64,000 bases of DNA from Aedes albopictus (Eukaryota; Arthropoda; Insecta; Diptera; Culicidae). The translations under genes were made by a program, and so were the position numbers. This document shows positions 10,337-23,239 of this stretch, in pieces. The notes beneath the pieces are model-generated. The model saw only the letters and a list, made by a program, of their open reading frames with translations, was not told the origin of the DNA and did no database searches. The DNA is taken from positions 88,399,228 to 88,463,227 of the forward strand of contig NC_085138.1 of the NCBI RefSeq assembly GCF_035046485.1, given 5' to 3'. Positions within the stretch are counted from its first letter, which is position 1. Every line of letters begins with the position of its first letter.

Positions 10337-10705
10337 GGTGGTTCAGTCTAGTAACTATTTTGGGATACGCTGTTATCATCACATCGAAATTTTTCAAACT
10401 CTAATAACACTAATGGTCTAAAGAGTGAAGCTTTTGAATGTGAGTCATTCAAAATGCATATCGGCAACTTTGTCATACCATGGGAAAGTGAATTATATGT
10501 ACTTGACATACTTATCAACTGTTGGTGCTTGTCAACGATGCCAGATCTAACTAGGTGCACTTACATGCATTGCGTAATAGACACGTACCCAACTTGGAGT
10601 AATGTTTGTACAGCAACAAATTGTAACCTGGGAACCTATGCATTTCCAATATTGATACACATTTAGTCACAGTTTACCTACTTCGTCCCAAATGCACTAC
10701 TGGAG
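10337..10705. other. upstream region of the IR gene with MITE end remnant
   Basis: Non-coding DNA 5' of the receptor. A GTTTGTACAGCAACAAATTG ... AACCTGGGA segment at about 10600-10640 matches the right end of the element at 5650-6419. No TATA box or initiator could be assigned with confidence. Confidence 0.5.
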
Positions 10706-13412
10706 TTTTTTTTTTTTTCTTCTAAACCATAGGGGGGAAAATCTGCTCATCAGACACCCTAACAGGAAGGTTAGGGTAGTGTGGGGTTAAGGCCGTCTTC
10801 TACAACAGTATTTAAAGCCAGGACTACTCTCTCCTCGACCCACTAAAACACATTCCTATGGTCGCCAAACCCTACGTCTCTCCGGAACCACCAAGAAAGT
10901 ATTGCTTCAGAGAGGAGCTAGTGCTCATCGCACCCTCAAGGTTAGCTGCGTAGCCTAGCAGCAACGAACATCGATGACTCGCCCTGGAGAGTCCATCACG
11001 GTAGCATGCTGGCGTTTAGCCAGTTTCCCGAGTGGTCCTCGCCACTCCCTTTGTCCTCGGAAGGTGGGCAGGGTCAACTCTGCCCGCGCCCAACTGCTTT
11101 GCAGGCGTCAAGAACTGATTCCACGGTGATCAATCCCGATCAGTCAAGAACTGATGCCCACGTGCAACCCGATCTGACCTGCTGAAGGCAAGGGAATCAC
11201 TACCCTTCAGGCCCTATCAGCTGCACCAGAAGGTTGCTGACAGCAGGGTCTCCACCTGCCCCGACCCTTGCCAAGGACCCCTTTCCAACCGCGGGCTCGG
11301 ATCCAACCCAGTATACCGACGCCACGACAGCACCGCTACCGGGACTTCCTCTCCGCCGCCACTTAATCGCTGTAAGGGTCGATCTCGACCGCAGAGCACC
11401 GGTATGACCTACGAAGCCGACTTCGAACCCCTGGACCACTTCTTGTACTGCATCTGGACTAGCCATTCTCCGAGTCCACGCGCCACCTCCTCTGTAGCTC
11501 CCAGACGATATGGGTGATAGCCGTTGAAACGGCGTTCCAGCTAACCTCTGGACCAAATTGTCCGGAGTTGTGTCCTCCCCGCATGTGGCAAACATGCGGT
11601 CACGCATTGTGTGAAAACGCGGGCACACGAACAAAATATGTTCCGCCGTTTCCTCTAAACCATTGCACACTGGGCATTCGGGAGAATCCGCATGCCCGAA
11701 ACGGTGTAGATACTGTCGTAAGCAACCATGACCTGTAAGGACCTGTGACAGGTGGAATGTAACTCCCCCATGGCGCCTATTAATCCAACTATCTACCCTC
11801 GGTATCAACCTATGGGTTCACCTTCCTTTGGTGGAACTGTCCCACGCGCGCTGCCATTTGACCATAGAGGCCATCCTGACAGTCCTGCGTATGCCTCTTG
11901 TGCCGCGCATTTCGAAGCACTCCATGTCCTCACTGATAAGAATGCTGATAGGCACCATACCAGTAATGACGCAGAGAGCGTCGTGTGACACGGTACGGTA
12001 CGCGCTCGCAACCCTCAGACACATAAGCCTGTAAGTACTTTCCAGCTTCCGTCGGTAGCATTCAGTACTTAGCGCGGTACCCCACGCCGGGCCGCCATAC
12101 CTAAGTATGGACGTAGCAACACTAGCCAGAAGCTTGCGCTTACTGGCGTACACCGCTGAGCTATTGGACATCATCCGGGACAGTGCCGCAATAGCTGTGG
12201 AGGCTCTTTTACAGGCATAATCGACGTGGCTACCGAAGGTAAGCTTATCGTCGATCATCACGCCCAAGTGCTTGACAGAGCGCTTCGACAGGATAGTGCA
12301 CTCTCCTACACTGATCTCCGTCTGCTGCGCCGACTGCATGTTGTTAACAACCGTCACCTCTGTCTTGTGGTGAGCCAGCTCCAGTTTCCTGGACCGCATC
12401 CACGCCTCCACAACCTTGATCGAGTGGTCGGTAGTCAGCTTCACCTCCTCGATCGTTTCACCGTAGACTTCGAGCGTAATATCGTCGGCAAATCCGACAA
12501 GCACCACTCCCATTGGGTACTCTAACCTCAACACCTCGTCGTACATGACATTCCATAACACCGGACCCAGGATGGAACCTTGCGGGACTCCTGAGGTTAT
12601 GTGAAAGCACTTCCGACCCACCTCCGTGTCGTAGACTAGTACACGATTCTGAAAGCAACTTCCGAGAATCTTGTACAGGTACTCCGGTATCCCCAGACGC
12701 AAGAGCGCATCGGCAATAGCAGACCAGCTGGCGCTATTAAACGCATTCCTTACATCCAGAGTCACTACCACGCAAAAGCGAATTCCCCTCCTCTTAGGCT
12801 CGAGTGCTTTCTCGGCGGTTTTTGTAACCGGCAAGATAGCGTCTACGGTGGACCTCCCCTTCCGGAAGCCATACTGGTTGCTCGAAAGACCATTTACGCC
12901 CTCAGTGAACCTCAACATTCTATTGAGGATGATCTTTTCGAGCACCTTCCCCGCCGTGCCAATCAAGCATATTGGTCTATATGCCGACGGGTCTCCGGGT
13001 GGTTTCCCCGCCTTTGGCAATAGTACCAGGCTCTGCCTCTTCCAAGCTTCCGGGAAAACTCCCTCGTCCAGGCATTTCTGCATAGCAGACCTGAACATCT
13101 CGGGAGCCTCTGCAATAGCTACTTTTAAGGCCAGGTTCGGAACTCCGTCCGGACCTGGGGCCTTACCTACGCTAAGGGACTTAGCTATCCCCGCAAGTTC
13201 CACATCGGTGACCCTCCCCTCATCGCCAGCCCCAGTCCCCGGCTGTCCTACGAAAGGGGGCCAAGGACTAGGATCATGACGCGGAAAAAGTCCTCCATTG
13301 ATCCCCTCCAACATCTCTGGAGATTGCTCTGTAGGAGGCATCACACCTCTTGTCTTGGCCATAACGATCCTGTAGTCCTGTAGACCCTGTGTCAAAAGAT
13401 CATGCAAGATTA
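10706..13412 (-). pseudogene. R1-clade non-LTR retrotransposon, 5'-truncated, one nonsense codon
   Basis: A minus-strand reverse transcriptase frame starts abruptly near 13410 (no endonuclease domain remains). It shows GKAPGPDGVPN, YRPICLIGTAGKVLEK, SSNQYGFRKGRSTVDA, TLDVRNAFNSASW, the SGVPQGSILGP motif and the catalytic GFADDITL. At 11818-11820 a TGA interrupts the frame, which continues unchanged with THRLIPRVDSWINRR; a Trp codon is the likely original. Downstream is the C-terminal zinc knuckle CPVCNGLEETAEHILFVCP, typical of R1-clade proteins. A poly(T) run at about 10706-10720 marks the poly(A) 3' end. The 5' end abuts the I-superfamily relic at 13413, which lies in the opposite orientation. 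Such elements copy themselves by target-primed reverse transcription; this copy is dead. Confidence 0.85.
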
Positions 13413-14325
13413 CCTTTGTATGGGTCTCCTCACATTGCTCTATTTATGGCAATGAGAAGGCGGACTCTCTCGCAAAGGTGGGCGCACAGGAAGGCGATAT
13501 CTATGATAGAAGAATTTCACATGATGAATTTTTCCATTTTGTTCGCCAGAGTTCTCTTCAACGTTGGCAAAATGATTGGCGAGATGACCAGCTGGGACGG
13601 TGGTTACATTCCATTATTCCTAATGTTTCTTTGCGAGTGTGGTGGTATGGTTTGGATGTAAGTCGCAATTTCATTCGCGTAATGTCAAGACTTATGTCCA
13701 ACCATTACTCGCTAGACGCGCATTCACACAGGATTAACCTCGCGTTGAGCAATGTTTGTTCTAAGTACGGTTCCGGTTATGATGACATCGACCACGTAGT
13801 TTGGTAATGCCCGGATAATGACGCCTCCAGAGCACTACTTTTGGATACCCTTGAGGCCCGAGGTAGTCAACCTTTTGTTCTTGTGAGAGATGTGTTGGGG
13901 ACCCGCGATGTCACATATATGGGATGTATTTTCGACTATCTTCGCTCTGCTGGTATAAAAGTTAAATTCGTTAAATTTTCTTCTCCAGTTTTTTTTCTCT
14001 GTTTTGTCCTCTTTGTGTTACCAAGCTGCTCCTGGCCATCCGGAAGACCAAGTCCCACAACAAGTTGCTACCAACACCACAAGGCACCGAATACGCTAGC
14101 AAGATGCGATTCACCCCCGGATGGGCTGCAGTGAAACCTTTGGTCCAATCCTTACCTTATCCGTCCCTCAAAATGTGACCTTCTAACCTCGAGCTGCCAC
14201 GAGTACCCTGGCTTCCACCCGTTACTAACAGATATCATTAAAAAGTTATTACTCAGTATAACGTATATTAATTCCAAAAATGATCCTCGGCTTCGTAAAG
14301 CGTTATACGCGATTCAGCCTCAAAT
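13413..14325 (+). pseudogene. I-superfamily non-LTR relic: RNase H end and 3' UTR (copy A)
   Basis: The frame opens inside RNase H with WVSSHCSIYGNEKADSLAKV, carrying the GNExAD motif. It continues with DRRISHDEFFHFVRQ, RWLHSIIPNVSLRVWWYG, and the Cys/His block CSKYGSGYDDIDHVVW. A TAA immediately after HVVW replaces the Gln codon present in copy B (41506-43262, opposite strand). The 3' UTR runs to TCAGCCTCAAATAAA near 14325, the same terminus as copy B. Truncated on the 5' side where it meets the R1 relic. Confidence 0.8.
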
Positions 14326-14539
14326 AAAAAAAAACTATATAAAAAATACCTGCAGAAACCTCTTGAGAAATTTATGCAATAATTTCTGGAAAAGTTTCTG
14401 AAAAAAGTTAGAATTTCTAAAAGAATCTCCGCATCTTTGTGAAAAAACTTCTCCTTGAATTGCATTTTTGGCTTTCTCGTACACCAATCTGTACCGAAAG
14501 GCTTTATGTTCACTCCAAAAACGAAAATTGGATGGAGCC

Positions 14540-16245
14540 CCCGGAGGGGTCAAGTCTTATGTACCAATCGACTCAGCTCAACGAGTTGAGATGATGTCTG
14601 TGTGTATGTATGTATGTGCGTGTGTGTGTATATGTACCAGAAGTCACCTCATTTTTACATAGATAGTAAATATGAACGGTTTTCAACGACCAATGGTTCA
14701 TTCAACGGGGTATATTGTCCCATTGTTTCCTATTGAAAAAGGTTTGGATCGGTCCAGCCGTTCCGGAGCTATGGCCATTTAGGTGTTCCGGGCCGGTACC
14801 CCAGGACGCGGCCAGATATGAAAATGCAACAAACCCATGCATGCGACCCATCAAACCACGGCATTTTCGATTATCTGATGCACGGTAAGCAGGATAACAG
14901 TCGCAGACTATATCTGAACCGGTAGCATTCCGGAACCGGTTCCAGGTGTCCCGCCGGAAGTGACCAAATATGAAAGTGAATCAAACCCATGCATGCGACA
15001 CATCAAATCGCCGCAAAGCAGGAAAATATTCTCAGACCATATCTGAATCGGTAGTATTCCGGAACCGGTTTCGGGTGTCCCGCCGGAAGTGGCCAAGTAT
15101 AAAGTGAATCCCATGTATGCGACACATCAAATCGCCGCTTTTACATAACCTGATGAATGATTAGCTGACAAATAGTCTCAGACCATATCTGAACCAGTAG
15201 TATTCTGGAACCGGTTCCGGGTGTCCCACCGGAAGTAGCCAAATATAAAAGTGAATCAAACTCATGCATCCGACACATCAAATCGTGGCCTTTTCGATAA
15301 CCTAATTGTACGGTAAGCAAGAAAATAGGCTAAGCCCACGTTAGAATCTACTGATAGTGTTCCGAAATCGGTTCCAAGTGTCTCGCCGAAAGTGGCCGAA
15401 TGTAAAAGAGAACCAAACCAATATTCGCGACGCATCAAATGGCTTTTAGGTATCCTGATGAACGAGAAAAAATATCTCAGATCGTACTTGGGAAAACACT
15501 GGCGGTCAATTTGAATAGGTTGTTTGTTTGCTACGATTCCTATGCAGTTTCGACCTATTTAAATCGAACGCCAGAGCTAGTAGTGTCCCGGAATCGGGTC
15601 CGGGTATCCTTCCAGATGTGGTGAAATGTAGAAGGGAACCGAACCCCAAACATACGACACATCAAATCACGGATTGTTCGATTATCTGATGTACGTAGTA
15701 ATGTGTAGTAATATTTCTGGTTCCGGGTGTCCCGTCGGAACTGGTAAATGTAAAAATGAACCAAGTAAATGTTCCGGAACCGGTTTAGGATGTCCCACCA
15801 AAAGTGAACAAACATAAAAGTGAACCAAATCCATGCTTGCGGTACATCAAATCGCTTTTTTTTGTCAGCAACATGATGCATGGACAATAAGAAAATAGGC
15901 ACAGTCCACATAAGCTTCTACCGATAGTGTTACTAGTTCCGGGTAACCTGATTACCAGTTTTACATAAGCTCAGACCACATTCAAATATACTGGTAGTGT
16001 TCCGGAATCATTTCCGTGTGTCCCGTCGAAAGAGGCCAAATATAAAGTATACCAAACTCATGCATGGGACACATCAAATATTGACATTTTGATAAGCTAA
16101 TGAACGGTTAGCAAGAAAATAGGCTCAGACTACATAAGAGGCTACCGGTGGCGTTGCAGAAGCAGCGTTGGATACTTCAGCAGAATTACGAAAGTGAACC
16201 AAATCAATGTAAGCGATAGATATGTGTAAGAGAACTGAAAACCTA
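14540..16245. repeat. degenerate tandem repeat of about 150 bp (TTCCGGAACCGGTTCCGGGT / CGACACATCAAATCG)
   Basis: From about 14790 to 16245 the words CGACACATCAAATCG, TTCCGGAACCGGTTCCGG, GTGTCCCGCCGGAAGTGGCC and GTGAACCAAACCCATGCATG recur in fixed order. The CATCAAAT word recurs at roughly 14850, 14995, 15125, 15270, 15435, 15660, 15845 and 16070, so the spacing is about 130-220 bp. A leading segment at 14560-14620 (ACCAATCGACTCAGCTCAACG, then ATGATGTCTGTGTG) is also found, reversed, at 45950-46010. No coding potential. Confidence 0.85.
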
Positions 16246-16998
16246 AAATAAACTAAAGCGATCTCATTAAATCGCACCAATTCAGATTACTGAGATGTAA
16301 ATATACAGTAGGATGGGCCAATGTTGTATGGAAAAAATCGAATTCAAGCGCATTAGCCCCGAAGATTTTCTCAACCCCCCTTTTGCGTCTAAATTTACTG
16401 CGCAAAATTTAGATGCGACTAAAGGGCGAGCTCTGTAATGAGGTTGAAATTTGAATGAGATTTAGTATTGGCAATTCAAGTTACTACATTACAAATTTTT
16501 CATGAATCTTGTACTCAATGATAATAAAATATAGCCTAAAGTGTGCAGAAAAAAACTCAATGTGATGTGTAAAAAATGGTAAATCCTAGCTTGTAAATGT
16601 CATCTTGGTATGGATCGTCCTCCAGTGAAGATGGTCAACCAGTCAACTGAGAGAACTGATATTTTCAACTCTGCCTATATGTTGAACATTGTAAGTGCTT
16701 CAATTCGATGATGACTTTGGTATAATTCTTGCTTTTCTAAATGAAGTATTCTCAGCATTCAGAAATTCGTTTGTGGTACAGTCCCGGATCGCAAGATTGA
16801 TAGCGTCGACGGAAATATCATAAGTACATATTCGACGAGAAAGGCACTATCACCACAAGGTGGATTATTCTGGGTTTTTAAAAAAAAAACGTTTGGAGGA
16901 ACTTCTGGAGAAATCCGTGGAGAAATTCTTAGAAGAGTTTTCAGCGAAATCTCAAGAAGAAACTCAGACAAACCTTCTCTTTTTCTTGACCCAACTAA
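16246..16998. other. no gene recognised (16246-16998)
   Basis: AT-rich DNA with no motif-bearing frame, no clear inverted repeat and no splice-supported exon. A minus-strand open stretch at 16759-17010 has no recognisable motif and runs into the MITE. Confidence 0.5.
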
Positions 16999-17151
16999 GG
17001 CGCTGTCCATAAACTACGTAGACTCATTTTCGGCCATCTCAGACGTCATTTCCCCCTCGTAGATATTGGTTTATACAAAGCTTTCCAAATTTATTGGCCA
17101 GAACCAAACCCCCCCCCCTCCCAAGAGTCTACATAGTTTATGTACAGCCCC
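16999..17151. mobile_element. short MITE with GGGCTGTCCATAAACTACGT-type ends
   Basis: The left end GCGCTGTCCATAAACTACGT plus AGACTC is the inverse of the right end (reverse complement GGGGCTGTACATAAACTATG plus TAGACTC). The interior is short and C/T-rich. The ends resemble those of the larger element at 61255-62136 (GGGTCGTCCATAAATGACGT), suggesting one superfamily. Confidence 0.75.
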
Positions 17152-17167
17152 ATACGTCCAACCTATA

Positions 17168-18501
17168 GAGTAATGCGGGGCAAAAGTTCGCAGTGGGTCT
17201 TTTTCTGAGCACAAGTTAAGAACCCAAACAAATCTGTATGGGTTTGACACATAATCAGGTCAGTTACTCGTCAATAAAAATTGGATTGATTTCGTTATGG
17301 TTTGGCAGAGTTATGCAAAAAAATGTGTTTCGAGGTGTTTTGATAGAATTTTTGGACCTTTTCGAATAAGAATTTGTAGTAACAAGAAGAAGAAAAATCT
17401 CATAACCTCTTGACGTCGGAGAATCGTTATTCCATAGTAGTTCGAGAGGTGCACTCGAATAAACAATAAACTACTAGTGCTTCTTACAGAAAGAGACATT
17501 GTTAAAACCTCTACAGTGGGGCAAAAGTTCGCAGTAGTTGTGGGGCAAAAGTTCGCACTAGGTTTCTGAATCTAGTACATCAATATAATTACAGAATCTT
17601 TGAAGCAATGAAGATTTCGTATAGAAACTACTATATATGTATAATATGTGTAGTATGCATCCAGAAATCGTTCCGGCAGAGGGTTTGAACTTAGTTTTGT
17701 GAGAAGTTCCATTGTAAGACAAACATTATGTTAACCCATTTCAAGAAATGAAAAATGATCAAAAACATTTTTAAACATTTTCTTCGTCATCCTCGTTGTG
17801 TCTTTTCGTATGTTTCTGAAGTTCTTATGTTCATCGACTCTACCGGGGTCTTTCATAGCTTAGTTTGTAAATTGACAGCTATAACTCATCACCATACTGA
17901 CGGGGATAAGATTCGATTACGGTCCTGTTCAACAGTTTTGCTGCATATTTGTTTTTTTTTTGTATTTTGTATTTTGTATTTTGTATTTTGTATTTTGTGC
18001 AACATGTATCTCTATGATTACCCCACAATGTATTTTGGCAACTTTCAGTAACGCTGGAAAGGACAGCTCTTAGTTAATAGTTGTGGAAGTCTTCATAAAA
18101 CACATTGTATACAAAAGCTGAACACCAGGTCGTATTCCAGTTGGGCCGTAATGCTAAAAACAGAAGGAAACAGATTTCATGGCTAGATTGAAAAGACGAA
18201 CATGAATTAACATGCAATAAAAGAAACATCACACAAATAAACTACCCTGTACAAGGTGCGAACTTTTGCCCCGCATAATGCGAACTTTTGCCCCCACTAT
18301 GGGGCAAAAGTTCGCATTGGAGTACTTGTTTTAAAAATTGTATTACTAAAACTACAAAAGTAATGCCAAAAAATCTAGTACTACATTTTGAAGGCAACAA
18401 GATAGGGACCCTTTTAACGAAGAAAAATGAAATTGTTTTCTTTTCGTTTATTAGTTATTTTGTGAAGTCTGTTAGGTGCGAACTTTTGCCCCGCATTACT
18501 C
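17168..18501. mobile_element. 1.33-kb non-autonomous element, TA target, repeated GGGGCAAAAGTTCGCA motif
   Basis: The ends GAGTAATGCGGGGCAAAAGT (left) and the matching inverse at 18482-18501 are each flanked by TA (17166-17167 and 18502-18503), so the insertion looks like a Tc1/mariner-style TA duplication. The GGGGCAAAAGTTCGCA word recurs internally at about 17518, 17541 and 18300, and in inverse form at about 18260 and 18283. The interior has no transposase frame. A (GTATTTT)n microsatellite sits at about 17960-18000. Confidence 0.8.
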
Positions 18502-18771
18502 TAGATTTCCAATATTCCTTCTTCGTCCCAAATACACTAGTAGGGTTAAACTTTCAAAAACGGAAGATTGCCAACGGCATAAATATTTTTTACAATGTCG
18601 ATACTTTTTCTCTATTTTTATTAAAACTACCTTTTTAGGGACTTTTCACAAGAAATCAACCAAATGTGCAACATTTCCAACTCAACTAATAAACATACGT
18701 CTATTCCTTTGTGTTCATGTTATAAACCATATGGATAGATGTTTCTCATAATAAATTGTCATCAAATTCAC

Positions 18772-20487
18772 CTAAAACCCCAACCGACCATGCCTCCGAA
18801 CATTTCTCAGAAATTCCACCAGGAATACACATCCGCTGCCGAACAACCCGACTCCCAAGGAAATCCAAGCCGGTGCAAAGTCCGCAAATGTGATCAAATC
18901 GTAGTTTTCGAACGCTTTGTAACCCTCTCGGTGCAAAAATTGACGGGCGGACGTATGAATTGCCGATATGGTGATCCCCTGCATTTTTTCCATCAGACCA
19001 CTCTCGAAGAACACTCGCTGCGTCCAATGGAACCAAGGTATCAGAGGGGAACGAGTCTCGGTAAAGTAGTAGCCGATTCTCATGCGCAGAATTTCCGGCA
19101 TCACTACGTATCGTTTTCGCCTTAATACCAGGTCATAATTAAAGGGCAAGGCGAGGAGTAGCGGTGCAATGTTCGCCCGGGATAGATAAGCACTAACGCC
19201 ATCAAAGTCATACGTTCCGTTGACCAATTGATCTTCGATTAAGCTGTCATTTTGCACTTCAGTCTGTAGATCAGCTACGACCGGTATTTTGGAGTTTACC
19301 AGCTCTTCAAGTGTTCCAATTACTTGCGTAGACGGTCGTTCGGTCATCAACGCTACGAGTTTTGCCTCGTAACCACTAGTCATCAGATAGAAAATAATGA
19401 TCAAGCTGATGTAACAAACTTTCTCGTACCGACCTGCTGCGTGCAAGTTGTATCTTTCGATGCCGCAGATGCTCAAGAGAATCGGATCATTTATGAAATG
19501 ATTCGGTAGAAGTAGTTTAACAATTTCCATCACAGCCAGGGTCACGAAAAGAAATATCCAAGTTCCAGCGGAGAACGGCTGAAGAAATAGTTCGATAATG
19601 TTCAAAGGTCGTCCATTAGGGACCAATACAACGTCAGAGTTTGGTTCCATACCGAACAATGTTCGGTATATGCCAGGAACCAGTTTAGAATAGGTCATCC
19701 GATCCAGCGTAATTGACACTTCGTTCTCAAATAAAAATTTCACGTAACACTCATCTCCCACTAGGACACGACCAGAACAGGGGTTTCTTAGACGTTTTAG
19801 TGTAGCATTTAAAAAGTTAGCCGTACTTATAAGCCATTCTGCATCGGGCCCAATGGGTCCGAATATTGTCATAATGCAGTTCAAACTGCTGTATCTTAAA
19901 TTATACCTGATTTCCTTGCCGTTCATGTTTCGCATGGCATCTGTAAAGAGCTCACTTGGAACCACAAAGTCGTTTGATCCATACAAAGATCCACTCGCAT
20001 CGAATCGGACAATCCCAAAGTAGAATATGTCAACAAGGCTAACTTTACGATACTTGAATTGGTACAACAAGTCCAGAAATAGTTTAACGAATCGTCTGGT
20101 TCGATAGTTGTACTCCACTAGCACTAGAACTCTGCTAGAAGGATCCCACACTTTCAGGGACTGGATAAACTCCACTGGCAACTTGTTATCAACGTCACGT
20201 ATCCCCGTATGGAACACCAAAAGAGACGGACTGGAGGGATAAACGTCGTAACCATACGTGAAAGAATCCGTCACAACGAGCCTGGGGATATTCTCCAACC
20301 GAGCAGATCTCACCAAGTGGTCGAGGAAATTATCGCTTGAAACCAAGGGACAAAGCTCAACGAAGAAACTGTTGAATGTAGCGACTTGGTGTGTCGCCAA
20401 ATAACTGATTGCATTGATGAGGTACTGAATAATGGTTACGTTGAGCTCTGGTTGGGTAACCGATTGAAGTAGAGCTTCCACTCGCAT
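18772..20487 (-). CDS. divergent ionotropic receptor (IR), intact, intronless
   Basis: The chosen ATG at 20485-20487 (MRVEALLQSVTQPELN) aligns with the starts of the other two copies and gives 571 residues. The frame stays open to an earlier ATG at 20536-20538 that would add 17 residues. Features: S1 with IFGPIGPDAEWLIS; M1 near GTWIFLFVTLAVMEIVKLLL; the linker FINDPILLSICGIERYN; M3 near VCYISLIIIFYLMTSGYEA; S2 beginning MTERPSTQVIGTLEELV; and M4 near FADFAPAWISLGVGLFGSG. The protein is more divergent from the other two than they are from each other. As with those, a ligand-gated cation channel in chemosensory cells is expected. The 5' side is about 200 bp from the 3' end of the LOA-like retrotransposon. 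Confidence 0.88.
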   Translation of the reverse strand: MRVEALLQSVTQPELNVTIIQYLINAISYLATHQVATFNSFFVELCPLVSSDNFLDHLVRSARLENIPRLVVTDSFTYGYDVYPSSPSLLVFHTGIRDVDNKLPVEFIQSLKVWDPSSRVLVLVEYNYRTRRFVKLFLDLLYQFKYRKVSLVDIFYFGIVRFDASGSLYGSNDFVVPSELFTDAMRNMNGKEIRYNLRYSSLNCIMTIFGPIGPDAEWLISTANFLNATLKRLRNPCSGRVLVGDECYVKFLFENEVSITLDRMTYSKLVPGIYRTLFGMEPNSDVVLVPNGRPLNIIELFLQPFSAGTWIFLFVTLAVMEIVKLLLPNHFINDPILLSICGIERYNLHAAGRYEKVCYISLIIIFYLMTSGYEAKLVALMTERPSTQVIGTLEELVNSKIPVVADLQTEVQNDSLIEDQLVNGTYDFDGVSAYLSRANIAPLLLALPFNYDLVLRRKRYVVMPEILRMRIGYYFTETRSPLIPWFHWTQRVFFESGLMEKMQGITISAIHTSARQFLHREGYKAFENYDLITFADFAPAWISLGVGLFGSGCVFLVEFLRNVRRHGRLGF

Positions 20488-22136
20488 GGTGGTTGAATGG
20501 GTATTACCATAATGAAAGGATGTGTCATGCATTTTCATTTGCAGAAAGCGTGTTGTGGACGATGACGTTTCTTATCGTGTGAAGTATGCGATTAAACTTC
20601 ATATTCCAGTGTCATATTTAAGGTTAATTATAATGTCAATTGAAATTACAGTATGGGAGTTACATTGTAGTTCCTTATAATCTGTACTGTCTACTTACAA
20701 TCCACATTTTTGAAATCATACACCTGTCGAAATGAAAATAGGACCACCATAACGATGATCTGAGGATATTACATAAATACACCTTTTTTGTGGTGTTCCG
20801 ACGAGACCCCTCGTCGGCCTCGTTACCGATCAACTGTGAAACGAAGCAATACCGGATATAACGTAGAACAGGACAATTACATATCAAATGATACGAAGTT
20901 CCATAATTGGACTCACAGCTATCACATACAAATGAATCAACTTTTTGAATATTCGCTGTGATAGCTGAGTCGGCAGTGGCCAGTCAATTCTTTGACCAGA
21001 ATGCTGCAATTCTGCATTGACAGATTTATAAGATACTTCGCCACCCTTGGAGATGGCTCAGTACAATACAATTTGGTTTGACGACATGACTCCAAACTAT
21101 TTTGGTATTGCCTGTGTTGAGTGGCAGCCCAGGAATCTGAAGCTTTACCCAACACTTCGATATCGGAATAGCTAGCTCAGGGCCAATGAGGTCATGTGAG
21201 GCTTCAGTGCGAGCTAACTCTTCAGCCAATTCATTTCCAGCGATGGAAGAACGGCCATACAAGGTGAACAGCGTTTGCTGAATTCAGCTCCCCGATTTGA
21301 GTTCGACAACAGATAACTACCTTCGACCTAGAGTTGGCCGAAGCAAGTGCTTTAATAGCAGCCTGGCTATCTGAACAGCAGTATATTACTTTGTCCATTA
21401 CGTTTTGTTGAAGTGTCGATTGTACTCCGCGCATGAGAGCAATGATTTCGGCCTGAAAAACGGTGCAGTGTCTATCAAGTGAGTAAGACTGATACAGCCT
21501 TAGCCCACGAGAATAAACACCAGCACCTGCTCGACCTTCGAGAAGGGAGCCATCAGTTTAACATACGATACCATCTGAAATACTTCTTTCCAGATATCCA
21601 GATGTCCACTCCTCCCGGAAAGGGAATTTCGTGGAAAATGTCCTATATGGGAAATTACAAGCAATTGTAAGATCACTTGGAGCAAGGACAATTTTGGCCT
21701 AATTCACCAAAAGTGGAAACAACGAGGTGTGTGTAGAACTGCGGTTCACAGGAGTTTCCTCTAGTAAACCGAGTACCCATAGGCGGTAAGTACAAAAAAG
21801 TGCGTCTTGTTTGAGATGAATGTGTAGTGGGGAAACGTCAAAGAGAACTTCGAGCGCTGCCGTGGGAGTTGAAGAGAACGCTCCAGACATCGCCACTAAG
21901 CACATCCTTTGGAGATGGCCTTTTGCCACTACACAAGACATCCATAGGCCAATATTGGCCGAACAACAGTTGTGTAAATCCATCTGATGTACTTGAGTTT
22001 TAGACCACAAGTTGTACCAAAGGTTCGCCGGCATTGCTGATGCGAAGGCCATACAAGCTTTCTTGATTCTGAACTCAACATGAGTTGTCCAGAAAAGCTT
22101 GGAATCAAGAATGACTCCAACGTAATTTACCTGTTC

Positions 22137-22397
22137 TTCTTCTTCTTTATGGCTCTACGTCCCCACTGGGACTTGGCCTGCCTCACTTCAACTTAGTGTT
22201 CTTTGAGCACTTCCACAGTTATTAATTGAAGGACTTTCTTTGCCTGCCATTGCATGAATTTGTATATTGTGAGGCAAGTACAATGATACACTATGCCCAG
22301 GGAGTCGAGAAAATTTTCCCGACTGGAACGGGAATCGAACCCGCCGTCTCCGGATTGGCGATCCATAGCCTTAACCACTAGGCTAACTGGAGACCCC
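22137..22397 (-). mobile_element. tRNA-derived SINE, Feilai-like, inserted in the LOA-like element
   Basis: Same family as 6693-6984, reversed. It starts at 22397 with a tRNA-like head (B box as CGGGAATCGAACCC on the + strand) and ends in a short (GAA)n tail at 22137. The 13 bases AATTTACCTGTTC flank it on both sides (22124-22136 and 22398-22410). Removing the insertion rejoins the host retrotransposon frame. Confidence 0.92.
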
Positions 22398-23239
22398 AAT
22401 TTACCTGTTCAGTCACATTGATTTCCGAATCAAAGAGACGTAAAGGTCGAACACCATTACGGTTTCGCTTTTCCGTGAAAAGAACAATAGATGTTTTACT
22501 CGGATTTACCGAAAGGCCATATTGGCGACACCAACCCTCAACTACCTGAAGAGCGTTTTGCATCAGGTCGAAATGGGTGCTGATGCACATACCGACTAAC
22601 AATGTTAGATAGTCGTCGGCAAAACCATAAGTAGGAAAACCGCTATTATTGAGTTGCCTCAATAGCGTACCTACTACGAGATTCCACAAAAACGGTGATA
22701 AGATCCCTCCTTGGGGGCATCCACAAACACTCAATCTCCTAATCGCCGCTTGACGCAATGTCGAGAAGAGATGTCGGTTTTTGAGCATTTGGTGAATCCA
22801 ATTGGAAATCATTGGAGATATACCATGATCCCGTGCGGCTTCCAATATGGCATCGAAAGGCACGTTGTCAAAGGCACCCTCGATATCTCAGAAAACACCC
22901 AAGCAGGATTGCTTTTCAGCGAATGCCTTTTCGATATCGTAAACAACTTTGTGTAAAAGAGTCACTTTCCAGATTGGTAGGCATGTTGGTACACATGAAG
23001 AGGCACGTTGGCCAGATGAACATCACGGATGTGATAATCGACAATGCGTTCTAAGCATTTCAGAAGAAAAGAGGTCAAACTGATAGGTCTGAAACTCTTC
23101 GCTTCTTCATACGACGCACGACCCACTTTCGGAATAAACTTTACAGTAGTATCCCGCCAGGATTTGGGAATATACCCTGTAGCAAAACTGCAAACAAGTA
23201 GTTGTTTCAAAACATGTTTGAAATGATCAAATCCCTTCT

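Noticed and set aside
12671..13279. Plus-strand 202-codon frame
   Set aside because: Antisense shadow of the R1-clade reverse transcriptase, which has recognisable motifs on the minus strand.
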